Of a DNA stretch of 64,000 bases, positions 48,530 through 61,447 are shown piece by piece. A program made the translations under genes and the position numbers. The notes beneath the pieces are model-generated. The model made no database searches, was not told where the DNA came from, and was given only the letters and a program-made list of their open reading frames with translations. The stretch comes from Gonatopus flavifemur (lineage: Eukaryota > Arthropoda > Insecta > Hymenoptera > Dryinidae), in assembly GCA_018340375.1 (NCBI GenBank), contig JAFFJZ010000007.1:29486001-29550000 (forward strand), written 5' to 3'. Positions within the stretch are counted from its first letter, which is position 1. Each line of letters opens with the position of its first letter.

Positions 48530-48793
48530 ATTTTTTGAATATATACATTATACATTACGATGTGAGAATTGTAGCGGACGACTATATCTGCGAAATTAGT
48601 CCATTCAAAACGTAACATCGTGAATTGTGCGGTTTTTTGGTTAAATCGCATCGAATATTACGATGTCAACTCCTACAAAAGAAGGTTATAACCGCAATAT
48701 CTGTCTTTAACATGTGACAATTCCTGCTTTTCCAAGCGTCGTCCCGTGCTACGATTTTACCATCGTAATTTCAAAGGTAATATTTTTTCCGTG
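48530..48793. mobile_element. MITE remnant with CATCGTAA words
   Basis: The right end AATATTTTTTCCGTG is followed by TA. Repeated atcgtaat, acgatgt and aacatcgtg words occur in both orientations. A related stretch lies at 61062-61239. The left end is not identifiable, and this sequence may have replaced the mariner 3' end. Confidence 0.45.
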
Positions 48794-48795
48794 TA

Positions 48796-48838
48796 GTTTT
48801 TAGCTATCCAAGCATCAACCACATCATTTTTTTCCGTG
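48796..48838. mobile_element. Stub of an AGCT-type MITE, right end
   Basis: The sequence tagctatccaagcatcaacc is followed by TTTTTTTCCGTG and TA. It directly follows another element's right end (TA at 48794-48795). Confidence 0.55.
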
Positions 48839-48840
48839 TA

Positions 48841-49011
48841 AAGATTGATTATTTTCCATTCTCTATGGGTTCTGCTTTTGAAGAAGACGTAATGAAAACT
48901 TTCTAGAAAATTGTTTTTCTATATTGCTGAAGTTCAAGTCGTTTATCAATATTTGATTTAAAATTGATGAGCGTGGATTAAAATCAATGCTCGAACGAAA
49001 TACAACAATTG
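48841..49011. other. Short unannotated stretch
   Basis: Nothing recognised. Confidence 0.4.
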
Positions 49012-49203
49012 CATGGAAAAACATAATTCGCTATGATAGCTAAGAATTAGGTACTTCGTGTATTTGATATTTGGATAGCTACAAATATCGCTGCAATAGC
49101 TGAATTCTAGCTCTTATAGCAATGACTGTTTCTTGCCAAAGCTAAAAAATAGCAACAATAGCCAATTTTTAGCTATTCAAATATAAACATCACTTGTTTC
49201 CGA
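49012..49203. mobile_element. AGCT-type MITE, uninterrupted paralogue of the 45862 copy
   Basis: It starts CATGGAAAAACATAATTCGC and ends CATCACTTGTTTCCGAG before TA. It runs through the point where the 45862 copy is interrupted (agcaatgactgtttcttgcc), so it serves as an empty-site reference. A further scrap (gctaccctagctaagttttag, then ttttttccat) lies at about 49295-49350. Confidence 0.75.
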
Positions 49204-49350
49204 GTAAACTGATTGATTGAAGAATACAAAATTTCTGTATTCTTTACAATTTTGAATCTCAGTTTTTTAAATTTGAATGAATATTTGAAAAAAAGGCTAC
49301 CCTAGCTAAGTTTTAGTTACTCAAATATGAATGGAATCATTTTTTTCCAT

Positions 49351-52300
49351 ATTTTTCTGACTTTATCTCCCGGACTTGAAAATACTCAAGAAAGAATGCA
49401 ATGAAATGTTGGACACATGGATTTTTTGACTGGTTTGATTGAGTCAAAAAATGATGCCGATTTCAGAGGAGATTTTTTCATCAATATCTCATCTCTCTGT
49501 CGATTCCGATGGAACTCACATGAGACCATTACCTGGCCATCATTGAACCGTGGTATGGGATTATTCATGGTAATCGGTTGATTAGAAAACAAGATATTTC
49601 TATCACAAAAATAACCGTTGGTCATTTACAATGACATAGTGAGCCACTCATGCATCAAAACTACCAATACATTCATTTTTAAACCGAGTGAATCCAACTG
49701 CAAATACAGTCACATCTTTCACAAAATCTGTAATATTTTCTGACAAGCGAATGAATTCAAATACAATTGCAAATAACTTTACATCCTTTGACAGTGAATA
49801 TTGTTCTTTTAACGATACCCCTTCACTTCACAATGGCAACAAACACAAGATACGAGGATATTCCGCGTAGAACATGTGTAACAAAGTGTACAACATTGAC
49901 GCAAAATTTTCATATATATTTCAACTCGAAGACTTGAAAATTCCAATCGAAACGATATGAATTTCTTTGCTGCGGATAACAACAGATCAAAAGAATCTTT
50001 TTCCGAATGCGAACGAAATATATGAACTGGAATATTTACAATATGAAAAAAAAAATGATCGAGGTGGATAGAGAAAAATGTTGAATGCCAATAATGTGTG
50101 TGTGTGAGTGTGTTTTCTTTTTTCATTTCCCTTTGCCCTTTTGACTGCCGAGCAAAAGTTAAAATCACAATTTTCGATTTACGGTGAAAGACCAGAGTGG
50201 AAGTAGTTGTTGTTTCAAGACCGTCGTGTTCGAGGTATATGTAAGGGCTCGATTACATTGAAGTTAATTTCGAAGATAGAGGAGAAAGAAGCGGTGAACC
50301 GTAACGACATGCAGCGGCCCTTTTCCGGTGCCAATTATACCACATACGTGGCGGGTACGTGGTATGATAGGGTGTAGGTATACGTTTATCGACATCGTTC
50401 GATAGTGTTTCGCTTTGCTTAGCGTGTTTTGCTTTCATCCGTTCACAATTCGCCGGATTGGATGGAAAAAAAGTGCCAGGAATTCAAGAAGCGAACATAA
50501 AAGAGCACTCTATGTTACGTTATGAGATAATAAAATATACACACATATTTATATTCGAATAAAAAAAAAAGTTACAAAAATGACAAGAAAAAAGGATGGT
50601 AAAAGAGAAAAATCGTTCACAGGCAGTGAGTGGTACGCTTTCACGAGAAATTTATCTTCCTTTACGAGCGTGTGCCACCGAACCGAGGCGCGTCAACGTG
50701 GGAGAGCAGAATCGTAACTGATGAGAAAGCAAATGAGTTTCGAAATTTTACTCCACCTGTTACACGGTTACTGCACTTCGATGTAACTGCATTGTACACA
50801 CTTTTCACTTTGAAAGATACCAATCTGGTAATAAAAAATTCCTGTCGCTAAATTGAGGAAAGAGGAACGAAAAACGAAGCTTGCGATGGGCAATATCCAA
50901 CCATAATTCACTTATTAGATGATCGATTCTCGATACACGGAGGGATCCGAATGTGATATACTTAATGATAACACGTACGTAAATTAAAAAAAAATTCTTT
51001 ACACCGAAGATGAGTAATGAAAACCGCATACCGAGAGAATTGTTTTTTCATGGCTTACGTTCTTTGCTTGGGATCTTTTTTTGCTCATCCGTTCGCGTAG
51101 TAATTGTAGAATAAACTGAGATGGAAAGGGGATGAAATGGTATGATATTGGAAGGAGAGAGAAAGAGAGAGAGCACCATATAAATCATTCCTACTTTCAT
51201 TGCTGTAATAAAAATGCGGCATCAGTTGCAATTTGCTTTATCATCGTTCGTGCGGGCTCTCGTGAAAATACTCCTATTATGCCGAAACTTTCCTACTGCA
51301 CTCCAAACCCACGCCACTCTTCTACTGTCGCGAGGGTAAAACTTTCGTTTATATAGATACATCGAGCTTTTATATTGTTCCTGTTGGTCCGTTTTTCTTT
51401 TTTTATCTACTGAGTTTCGTTCTGTTTGTTGTTTGTCAAGCCGTTGTAATATCTTGTTCTTTTTCATGTATTTTACATATTTAGTCGGTGAAAATTGCGA
51501 AGAACACCAATTAGCATTGTAATATATAATGATAATGCTTCACGGCAGAACGTACCGTCTACCGGCGTACTTTCTACAACCGAAGATAAAATTAAAAACG
51601 TTCTAATGTTGTTTTCAATTTCCCAAAATCCCAAACTTGTACTCGCATTAAATTTCAATTTATTCAGCTTCACGATTACACAGTTTGATAATACAAATTA
51701 CTGTGTGTGTTTTTATCCTTAGATTCTGCAAATTAATGATAAGTCTTTTCAGTGATGATGAAAACAATCGTGAATAATCGTAAGAAGCAATTACGATTTT
51801 TATATTTTTATATTTATAAGATACGTACGTAGTTCGAATATCTTATCATTTTTATTGCAAACCAAGGGAATTGGAATATATTGTAAATGCAAGTGAAAAG
51901 CGTTATACGAAGAAAGGGAGTATCAGTAGCGGGATCAGTAGCAGGTACAAATTTTGATTTTTGTTCAACACAACTATACACAGGTAAGCAGGAAACAAAA
52001 CTGGTTTTCCACGTGGCTAGTCTTCAAGATGGGACCGCTTTTAACCCACAAGCGCGACGCTCTGAGACTCGACTTCGGATATCATTTGGAAATTTGAAGC
52101 ATGTGTCAACCTCAATCATTTCATTAATATGAAATATCTTATTATAAAATATTATAGAATGGAAGCATGATTATCTGGATTCAATTTCTTCAACTATTCA
52201 ATCTTTCGTGTATTTGATTTCGTACAGTCTGGATTCATTATTTCATGCATAAATTTTTATTAGCAATTTCGTTGAATGAGCTGAGAATTTCAAGATTTTA

Positions 52301-55300
52301 TTAGCGAAAGCGTTGAACAGAGGAGTATTTTTTAAGCTGGCAAAGTGTAAATTCAAAAGGGTTCACATCAAAACACTTTGAAGGTTCGAACCTTGCCATT
52401 ATTTTTCGAATTCTCAAAGGTGTATTAATGTACTGTGTATGTAGTATATATATTTGTTTACTTTGAAACATTCAAAAACTGAACACCAGATTCAACAGAG
52501 TCGAGTCCAAGGCTTGTGTTCAATTCCCGGGTGAAAAACGCATAATTTCCGGAGTATTTTTCCAAAGCATACTACCCATATTTTCCAGATATTTTTTCTA
52601 GATAGCAAAAGTTTCAAAAACTAGATCACATTGATTCCTTTCGGAACTCCCAAATGAGTCCCTGAAGCGTCAGCAGAATGAAGCCCTTGGAAAATTCGTT
52701 GAATGATTTTGGAAGACTTCAATGGGATCTAATTTTCGAAAACTCTGCGAAGAATGATAATTCGAAGAATTGTATATTCAAATAATGTTCATTTCTTATT
52801 TCAGTTCTTTTTGTCAATTCAGTCAACTGAGAGAAAAATTATTTCAGATAAAGAAACTAATTCTTCTAATAGTGACAAAGAAATATTCTTTCATTTAAAT
52901 GCATACTTTTTTGTTGGAAAATATGTTTCAAAATATTGATTAAAAAATCTTTACATTGAAATCCGAAATTCGCCCTGTTGAAAAAATCCAGGCGAGAATC
53001 CATATAGGAATTTTTTCTATAATTTTTATTTGGTTCTAACATTCAAACATTGCCTGGTGACAATCATTTGTCAAAATTGTAAAGAATGAAATCACCTACA
53101 TCGAGTGTGGATTATTCACAAGTCAGCATGGATATATCACAATTCTAGGCATATAACTTGTATAGGTGCTTTTATAAAACATTATGCAAGTTGACAAACC
53201 TTGATCAGGACATTTTTTTTCGAATTTTTTCGTGTAATTGATGAATTTCCGGATATGTCCTAGGTTTTCCAAATTTCCAGGGTTACTCGCCACCTTGTTC
53301 GAATATTCAAAGTGCTATAAGGTGAACGCATCAATTTTTGACACTATTAGAACAATTTTCCAATAAGAGTTGCATTGCTAAAACGAACATTCATGTATTT
53401 CCTATCGCGTTTAACATTCGATTCTCCAATGAATACCCAATAATTACAGTTTATTATGAAAATTTTTAATCAACCCTGGTAGAAGACACTTTAGCTCTTA
53501 CTCTGGCGCAAACAAGGCGCAAACGAGACATTTTAGGCAGTATTGAGACCCACTCTCACGCAAAAGAAACGCCCACAATGATTTCTACTAGGACTTGACT
53601 ATTTTTTCAATTTCATCAAAAATATACACCAGTGTTTGATATCTGAGGGTTTTAATCAAAACAATCTATCAGGATCTAACAATCAAATACCTCTGCTTAA
53701 TTTCCCTTTATTTAATGAATTGATGCAATTTATTAACCCTCAATACTCAGTTTAGACATTGTCACAAAAGTACTTACGTTTAAACTTCACTTCACATCGG
53801 AAAGAAAGTCTTAAATTCAGATCGCTGTATAACTAAATCTAAGATGTAAACAACACAAGCACAGAAAACAATCATCAACGTAATGGAAAAAATCGAATTT
53901 CAGTCAATTTTCAATTAAGATGCAAACGATTTAAATCAAAATCTGTATAACATTGGTTCGGCGTGAAGATAGAAATAGTCTTACATTCCTAGATAGAGAA
54001 AAACATTCCATCCCAGTCAAAAAATTATCCAGAGAATAAACTGAAACAGTGTGAATCACTGGTGCGTTTATACCTTATGGGAAATAAAACCTTCGAATTT
54101 GCAGCATATTCTACACATTCTATAATAAATCTGAGTAGATACATGATAGACACATGTTTTTGTGAATAAAAACTTATAGAAATATATTCCATATCGCATG
54201 TTCCCACTTTACATTATACATAAAGTTGTTTATTTTTCAAGTTGCCCTGCCATCACCTTTAACAAAATCAATCGATCCGCTTGAACCAATACTCGGACCA
54301 GTATTGGCACAGCACACTAGGAATCCTATGTAAATCTTTGGCATGAGTCAAGAGAATCGTTTAATCAAGTAATGTATTCCAAATTCAAAGCTCTGGGATT
54401 CTGTTGTTGATTTTAGATTATAGAGGTTGAAGACTGGGTGGATTTTTCAAAGATTTATTGTTTTTTCATTGACATTAAATAACAGGACGACTGAAATACC
54501 AAGAAGAAAGAAACTTACTAGGTTTTTGTGTGATGAATGTGAATTTGATGTAAGATATTCATAAGAAATGACGTGATATACGGAAGATCCGTTCTAATAA
54601 AAATGCGATGAAAAACTCCCGTAATTTTCGTTGATGAAATTCAAATATCTAAACATTCACGAAAGGATTGGGAAGGATAAGGAGGAAGTATATTACCGTA
54701 ACCCTCACGAGCCACAAGTGGCGAAGATGAATCGTGCTCTCGCGAGTGCACTTCAAGAAGATCTAGATAACTTACAACTCAATCGAGTTATCCATCACGC
54801 TGCCTTTTTCTGTGATTGATCTCTAAAAAAGAAGGGAATTCTAAACGCTGAAAGCGTGCGATGGAATATATGATTCCTCGAGTATTTATTCACATTTTTA
54901 AAACAAAACATCGAGGTCAAAATCCATAATAAATCTCTTAACGTCAACGTACAAGTACAAAGTTGAATACATATCTTCATATCAGCTGAAGGAGCAAACG
55001 GATAAGCGTTGAAAAGTTTCCCGAGTAAATAAAAAAGTATCACGGTGATCTCAAAAAATGCAATCGGTTCGTGTCCATAATGGTGAATGTTTTCCGTAGC
55101 TAACACCCTCGAGAAACAAGTTTTCTAATAAAAACTAACTTTCTCGGCGGATAAATCTTTGATAAGTCTTTATGGAAAGAATATAGAATTTTGATAAAAA
55201 TTGTACAGAACTGCGACGTAGATTGTTGGTTGAAGTTGTTGAAATCTCGATAAAATTTCTGGTTGATCCTGTTTTATGGTGACAATTTATCCGTTTACAC

Positions 55301-57489
55301 AAAGCGTGCAACTTTGAAATGGTGTTTCTTACGAAAAGTGTACGCGTGTTTAACCCATGACGTTTATTTTAGTAAATATGTACAAGCGGGTAAATGGAAC
55401 CACACTGTTTTCCGACCTTGAGGATGAAAATACGTTGCCTTAGCGCGAAAAGAACCGTGCTAAGTGTCTTCGCAACGAAACTACAGTTTCGTGTGAAAAA
55501 AGTGCAATATACCGGGTTTTCAGAGAACTAAGGTTCAAAGATTCTTTTCATTTCTCAGGTATTGTAACGATATCTTAGTTATCAAAGGAAAAATCTGAAA
55601 TCGCAAATCTGGGAAATTTGCTATGCTTTCGCTGAATTGGCAAAAGGTTGGCTCTTGTATCATGTTTTGATAATTTAGGAAAGCAAATTTGATGAATACA
55701 AATGATAATCGAGGGTTGTTTCTTTATAAAAAGTAGTGAAACGGATTGATTCAAGAAATTCGATAATGTACCAAATCTTCCTTTCCCTACACTATGTTAT
55801 TTCTGTAGAAAAGGGCTACATTGTTTTTTTCTTTTTGGATAAAAATCAATTAGACGAAGAAACCTGCAAGATGTGGAAGCCTTTGTCATTCTTGGCCACG
55901 CAATTCAGCTGTACTACTACTGTAATCACTGTAATCTAGGTATTGAGGATTTCAGTACACGAAGAAAAATGTGCCAAGAAAAATCGCTGTGCTGTCCAAA
56001 AGTTTCAAGAAGAAGCGTGAAGAAGTTTCTTATATCAGCAACAACGCTCGTTGTAACAATGAGCATTGTTTTTGCCCTCTTCTTTGCCTGATTCCAAATT
56101 GCTGTAGGTATAACAACGGACTTTGTCGTTACTATTGAAAAGACAAATTTTTGAATTGAAGGAAAATCGTGACTATTCAAATTGAAATATTGTCAAATAA
56201 ATTAATCTCTTGAATGTTGAATTGATGTTCGTTGCGATACATACGGAATGGTTCGTAGATTGTCAAATGTGAGGATTTATAACTGTGAAAGAGCTCATAT
56301 AACTTGTGCATTTAAAACCGTTTTGAGTAATAATGTATAGATATGTAGACTTCACTGCTATTATGATTTAATTGTTACATCGTGCCATCAGCGAGACGGA
56401 AATTTGCAGTAAATTTTCAATGTAAAACTATATAAGTCATGTTGTTTTATATATTATGAAATTTGTGACTTAGATTCGAACTGTGTAATGGAATAAATAT
56501 AAACAGGTATAGGTATATACATAAAAAAGGTATGAGATGACGAGTCTTAATATACGAAGCACTACAATGCATCACACACGTTATAAATCAATAAAGGAAA
56601 TTACATTATATCAAAGTAGAATTCACCGTATATCGTGCGATCTTCCGGTAATAAGAATGTAGGATTGATTTCATGGGTATAAACTTGAGTTGCTTCAATT
56701 CGAAGTCAAGAAAATGTATTCAATCGAGTTCAAGAATCTTATGAAAAGTATATTAAAGAAAAAGTTTGTAATTTATTGAATAAATTATCTCATCGATGAG
56801 ATATATTTTATAACTTCATTGAACCAGTTTTAAACTGTTAATAGAACTTTTGTATGCCGAGAGAGAAGATTTTAATGTTGTTTTTGTCTTTTTTCAAACG
56901 AGCCCGTCTGTGTCTGGACCATTGGCTTGATCATGGATCAAATCTGGTACAAAAACTGTCGGGGTTTGTTTTCGAACAATTTTATAAAGCTTTGACTCTT
57001 TCTTCTCTTAATCATGTTCAGTAAATTTGCACTTTTTTACAGCGGAAAGATCCAAGATTACAAACCATCCTATAATGACCAAACGGTTGAGTACGTATTA
57101 TTTTTATGTTTTTGTCGAAAAAGAGAGTTTGGTGCAGAAATAAGTGGGTTCATATCGATGGCAACGGAAACCAATGATATTAACTGTTATTAATTTGTTT
57201 CATCAGTTTTTTACATGGTCATTGAATTCAGAACTGAAACAAATCGAACTCACTTTGAAATTGGAAAAACCTTTCAATATTTCAGTCAGTGTTACAAAAC
57301 CTTCCAACTTATCGAGAGATCTTCCGATTCTCGACACTGTTTTCCGAAATATCGATTTTAGACTACATTTCAACGAAATCTACCATTTTTAGCCCATTTA
57401 CAAATTACTCGTTCTTCCCCGTAGGAATATTCAATTTTGAAGACTATTTCTATTGAAGGTCGATTAATAATTATTTCTCAATACTCAGA
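49351..57489. other. 8-kb stretch without a recognisable gene
   Basis: There are many short frames, the longest 119 codons at 49809-50168 minus, spanning a (TG)n run at 50094-50112, and 103 codons at 54795-55106 minus. GC-richer islands at 50.2-50.7 and 55.4-55.5 kb could be conserved or promoter DNA but carry no motif I can name. An imperfect ATACCAC..GTGGTAT inverted repeat lies at about 50336-50366. The frame at 54631-54819 (+) has a protein-like composition (E, D, Q, A, H) but no recognised domain. Confidence 0.4.
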
Positions 57490-57710
57490 TAAAAGTGTCT
57501 CTTTGAATCTAGGGAGTTCTTATTTGGATAGGTCGAAATAAATATTTTTTCAATGGAAATATTTTCTTGATTCAAAAGAATATGTGCTTTGGAACAAGGG
57601 ACTAATAATAAATCATTTCAAACTAACAACATATTGCTTTCAGTCAGAAAAATATTTATTTCGACCTATCCAAATGACAACTTTTTAGATTCGAAGGAAA
57701 ACTATTATCT
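57490..57710. mobile_element. Inverted-repeat element, TGGATAGGTCGAAATAAATA arms
   Basis: The left arm 57497-57550 (ttatttggataggtcgaaat, then aaatatttttt) pairs with the right arm 57640-57700 (aaaaatatttatttcgacct, then atccaaatgac). Weaker pairing extends outward (tttgaatcta / tagattcgaa). Ends are approximate. Confidence 0.65.
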
Positions 57711-57744
57711 ATGTAGATTTCTCTGAGTTCTTCACTTGTCCAGT

Positions 57745-57835
57745 CACTTGACATTCGGAACATTAGATGGCGAGCGTCATTTTGAGCATTGAATACCGGA
57801 GCGGAGCGAAAAGAATTCTAATTCAGAAGTGCGAA
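57745..57835. repeat. GAGCG-type repeat fragment
   Basis: It carries ATTCGGAACATTAGATGG followed by CGAGCG and GGAGCGGAGCGAAAAG, as in the tandem units at 25.8 kb. Confidence 0.6.
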
Positions 57836-58730
57836 CACAGCAAGTGACAATTTTTAGACCAGTGTTGTAAAACTTCCAGTAATTACATGGACAGACTAGA
57901 TTTATCAATACTGAGGAAACAGTTATCAGTTTACAGATGGAATTAAATGGACATAGAATGATAGGAATTGTTGGATTCCATTCCACTTGATAGAGCCTCA
58001 ACGTTCCAACTTGGTAATATTCGAAAATTTCGATTTCAAGGGAATCCTTAGGAAAACGAACGCATCATTTTTTCGCTGAAAAATTGGAGGAAAAATGAAG
58101 CGTTTTGCGGAGGCAGAATCAAGTAAATTTATTTGGAAATTGTCACATTTTGTACCACAAAAATGAATCACTTTTTCATTCAATTGGATTATTTTTTTCA
58201 TTTTTGAAATATATCCAAAAAAAGTTTCAATGGAAAAAAATCAGTTGATGCGAAAAAAAATTTCAATAGTCGCTCAATTTTATTTTCACTCCATAAAAAT
58301 CGATGCTGACAGGAGTTGAGAAAACCAATCCGTGATAAAATTTATTGAGAAGTCTTGGAAGTTGGAAAAGATCAAGAAAGATGTAATTTTAAATGGATAT
58401 GTTTTATATTTTTGAATTGATAATTTATTAATGTTTCCATTCAATAAAATATGTTTGTAATGTATTGAAGGAACAATAAGTGAATTACTGAATGAGATAT
58501 ATTTACACTCACATTGGATATTTTCCAAATGGTTGGTTCCAATACCGAATGAAACATTCACGGAACGAAAAATTGTTCTCGATACCTCGAGATTCTTTTT
58601 TGGTATCGGTCTCCTCTCGATTTCGACAGTGGTCTCAAAATCGAGATCGAAACTGTGTCTTGTCTCGAACTTAGTTCACCGATGATCAATTTCATTGTTG
58701 ATGGATAGCAACGGGATATTTGAAGGACAA
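57836..58730. other. No recognisable gene
   Basis: 58575-58672 is rich in TCTCGA and TCGAGA words (ctcgatacctcgagattc, tctcgatttcgacagtggtc), similar in texture to the hAT-like remnants. No ends were found. Confidence 0.4.
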
Positions 58731-58732
58731 TA

Positions 58733-58965
58733 CACGAAAAAAATTGGTGATCCAAATTTTGACCAGTATGTCACTTTGGGACAGGGCACAAATTCGAGCA
58801 GAATTCGTACACTGGATTTCAATAATTCGTTGACTTTAAATAACGGAAAATAACGGAAATAGTCAACGAATCATCAAAATCCAGTATACGAATTCTTCTC
58901 GAATTTGTACTTCGTCTCAAAGTGACATACTAATCGAAGAAAATTTGGATCACTAATTTTTTCCG
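58733..58965. mobile_element. Palindromic TA-flanked MITE
   Basis: It starts CACGAAAAAAATTGGTGATCC and ends GGATCACTAATTTTTTCCG in type. The arms pair over CAGTATGTCACTTTG / CAAAGTGACATACT and CCAGTATACG / CGTACACTGG. TA flanks both sides; the right TA (58966-58967) is also the left flank of the next element. Confidence 0.8.
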
Positions 58966-58967
58966 TA

Positions 58968-59204
58968 CACCGAGAAAACTGTTTGGTTGAAACAACAAAA
59001 CATTTTGGTTGATATGTTAACAACAAAAAACTTTTGTTCCTTCAACCAAATTTTTGTGCTTTCAACAAAATTATTTTGTTCCTAAATGTGTTGACAAAAA
59101 TATTTTATGTCTAATACCAAATGTTTTGTTGCAACAACAAAAATTTTGTTAGCATAACTAAAGCTTTTGGTTGTTCACATTTCAATAAAACTTTTTTTTC
59201 GGTG
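58968..59204. mobile_element. AACAAAA-rich TA-flanked MITE
   Basis: It starts CACCGAGAAAACTGTTTGG and ends AAACTTTTTTTTCGGTG. The interior consists of AACAAAA and TTTTGTT words in both orientations (ggttgaaacaacaaaa, caacaaaaattttgtt). It is related to 18795-19062. Confidence 0.8.
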
Positions 59205-59206
59205 TA

Positions 59207-60040
59207 TATTAACTCAATTTTTACTCAATTAAGGACACTCGAGCATCAGGAGAAGTGGGTGAAATTTTCGCGCCAACTTTGTTCCTAAATTTGTTGATAA
59301 ATTCAAATTCAAAATCGATAATAATTGAGTACATACGTGAGATTCGACTCTAAACAGAAATTTGGATTTCTACAAGGTTTGCAGATATGGAGAAATGAAA
59401 TTACAAAAAGTTATTGACAGTTGGAGGTTATTACTTTTAAAATTCTCTTATACTCGCCAGAGATCAGTGAAAGACTGAAACTTTATATTTAGAGTCTAGC
59501 CCTGGTCGTGAATTATATTATTATTCACTAAAAATTTCCATTGAACGCATAATTTATTGAAAAAGTTGCTTTTTTTGGGTGTTTCAGTGCCCTTAATTTT
59601 GAGTTTTTTCACTTCTGTCAACTTTGTGCGGGGGGAGGCGTGAAAATAAATATTTTAACGACTTAGTTGGCATCACTATGCTATGAATGTTTTGAGAATC
59701 TGCCCTGCGAATACAAAATAAGCCGAGTACGTTTCAAGCGTCATTCAAATAATGAATGAATATCGAACACTTCGAATGTCCGATGAACATACTGAATATA
59801 TTCGGCAGGATTCCACATGAATATTTTATGAATATCCTCGGTACGGTCATCGTATTTTGAAACCATATTTTACGAATCTCTCTATTTCGTTTATGTATAC
59901 GTTGAACCATGTAGTATGCATGATTGATATCTGAATTGATTTTCAAATAAACCACTTCATTAATTTAATAACACAAAATCAGAGTACGGGAGATGAAGTG
60001 AAAATACGGAGCTATGATATGTCACTTAGACAGACTTTTA
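59207..60040. other. No recognisable gene
   Basis: There are short frames only, and a GC-rich knot (gtgcggggggaggcgtg) at about 59626. 60033-60040 is the left target duplication of the next element. Confidence 0.45.
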
Positions 60041-60495
60041 TAGGGGCGTGCGATGAATAGTGTTGTTTTTTCAGTCGAGCCGAGTACTCGAAAATTTTTC
60101 GAGTACCCGATAGACTTTTGAGTACTTGAAAAATATTATAATGATCTATATGTGGTGATGAATAACGAAACTTTGAACTCAGAAACAGATACTGGAGCCA
60201 AGTCCGTCAGGGTTTGGATACGGCGAATTTCGCTGCGCGCTTGAGTCAACTGAATATCGATGAAGTGAGTCCCCGATCAATCATTTCAATCAACATTCGG
60301 TTCCATTACGGACTTCAGGCGAATCTGGTGTTTCCTAAAAATATTCTACTTTTTACAAATTATGATTTATGAGAACTCAGGAAAAAGAACCAATTACTCG
60401 AAGACTTTCTAGCAACTCGAACAATTTCGAGTAATAAAATTACTCGACTCGTCTCGAGAATACTCTGGAAAATGTCGAGTACTCGCAAACCCCTA
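60041..60495. mobile_element. 455-bp hAT-like non-autonomous element
   Basis: It starts TAGGGGCGTGCGATGAATAG and ends GAGTACTCGCAAACCCCTA. It is flanked by gactttta (60033-60040) and gacttttg (60496-60503), 7 of 8 identical, the target size of hAT elements. The subterminal regions carry many TCGAGTACTCGA-related words in both orientations, which could be transposase-binding sites. The core at about 60185-60320 is GC-richer and non-repetitive. There is no transposase frame. Confidence 0.85.
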
Positions 60496-60503
60496 GACTT
60501 TTG

Positions 60504-60819
60504 TGAAAGCGAGAAAACACATTGAAAGGTTCATTTTTGTACTTCCTATTGTGAATTGTTCGTAAGAGGGAAGAAATGATTGGAATTGATTTGAAGTGCG
60601 AGAACATTCTATTCTCACTTCAAAAAACATCTCAGAATTGTTTTAAAGTATTTTTTATCAAAGATCTCAAAATTGAAAGCTGTTATTCATAGAGGTTTGT
60701 TTTCAGAGTCCACTTTTTGTGTGCAATGTACAGGTTGTAAATTTTACTTCAGAGCAACGAATAGAATTTTTTAACATTATTTACATTTTTGTTTTTTTTT
60801 CAATAATTGAATCAACTTC
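60504..60819. other. No recognisable feature
   Basis: Plain AT-rich sequence. Confidence 0.45.
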
Positions 60820-60821
60820 TA

Positions 60822-61059
60822 CACGGAGAGAAAAAATTTGCTGACGCAGCAAATCGAGGTATTATATATAGAATAGCAAACAAATTTTGCTGGGATAGCA
60901 AACATTTTTTGCTGCCACAGCTAAAAATTCGCTGTCGCAGCTAACAAGATTGCTGGAACAGCCAATAGTTTGCTGTCACAACAAAGAATTTGCTGCTCTG
61001 GCAAAAGGAACCCAGCAAAAGTAGATTTCGCTGCCACAGCGAATTCCTTTTTCTCCGTG
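60822..61059. mobile_element. AGCT/GCTG-type MITE, complete, TA-flanked
   Basis: It starts CACGGAGAGAAAAAATTTGC and ends GCGAATTCCTTTTTCTCCGTG in type, with TA on both sides (60820-60821, 61060-61061). The interior has about ten GCTG and CAGC modules (GCTGCCACAGCTAAAAA, GCTGTCGCAGCTAACAAG). It is the best-preserved representative of the subfamily also at 41292-41495. Confidence 0.85.
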
Positions 61060-61061
61060 TA

Positions 61062-61239
61062 GTAATGATTCCGATGTGGAATTTTCAAAGGAGAATACAT
61101 CGTAACGATTACGATGTTTCGTAGTGCTAGCTACCTCAAAAACAAGTGATGCCTACGTTTTATGCGATTTTTCCCTGATAGCAAATCGATCAGCGGAATG
61201 TTCAAATCGCAATGATTATCATTTCATTCTCTCCGTGTA
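61062..61239. mobile_element. MITE remnant abutting the previous element
   Basis: The right end TTTCATTCTCTCCGTG is followed by TA. It contains acatcgtaacgattacgatg words, as at 48530-48793. Its left terminus is absent; it begins directly at the TA of the preceding element. Confidence 0.5.
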
Positions 61240-61377
61240 GTTGAAAATTGAAAACTTGAGAGGCAGTCGAGAAGAGATTTCAAATTTTCACACTTCTCTT
61301 CTCTTCATTTATTGATCACTCCTTCTTTGAGGAGAAAAAACAAAGATATTTAAAGTTATTAAATTCTTCTAATGCCT

Positions 61378-61447
61378 CTGGGACGTTCTTAAAATATTCA
61401 GAAAACCTCTTCTACGTTCTTTAACCGTTCCATAAATCTCTCTCTGG
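61378..61447. repeat. Dispersed GGGACGTT repeat, copy 2
   Basis: It matches 46535-46627 over ctgggacgtt, attcagaaaacctc and tctacgttct, and ends near ctctctggggtacg. Confidence 0.55.

Noticed and set aside
49809..50168. 119-codon minus frame
   Set aside because: It spans a (TG)n microsatellite, and the peptide is low in information.
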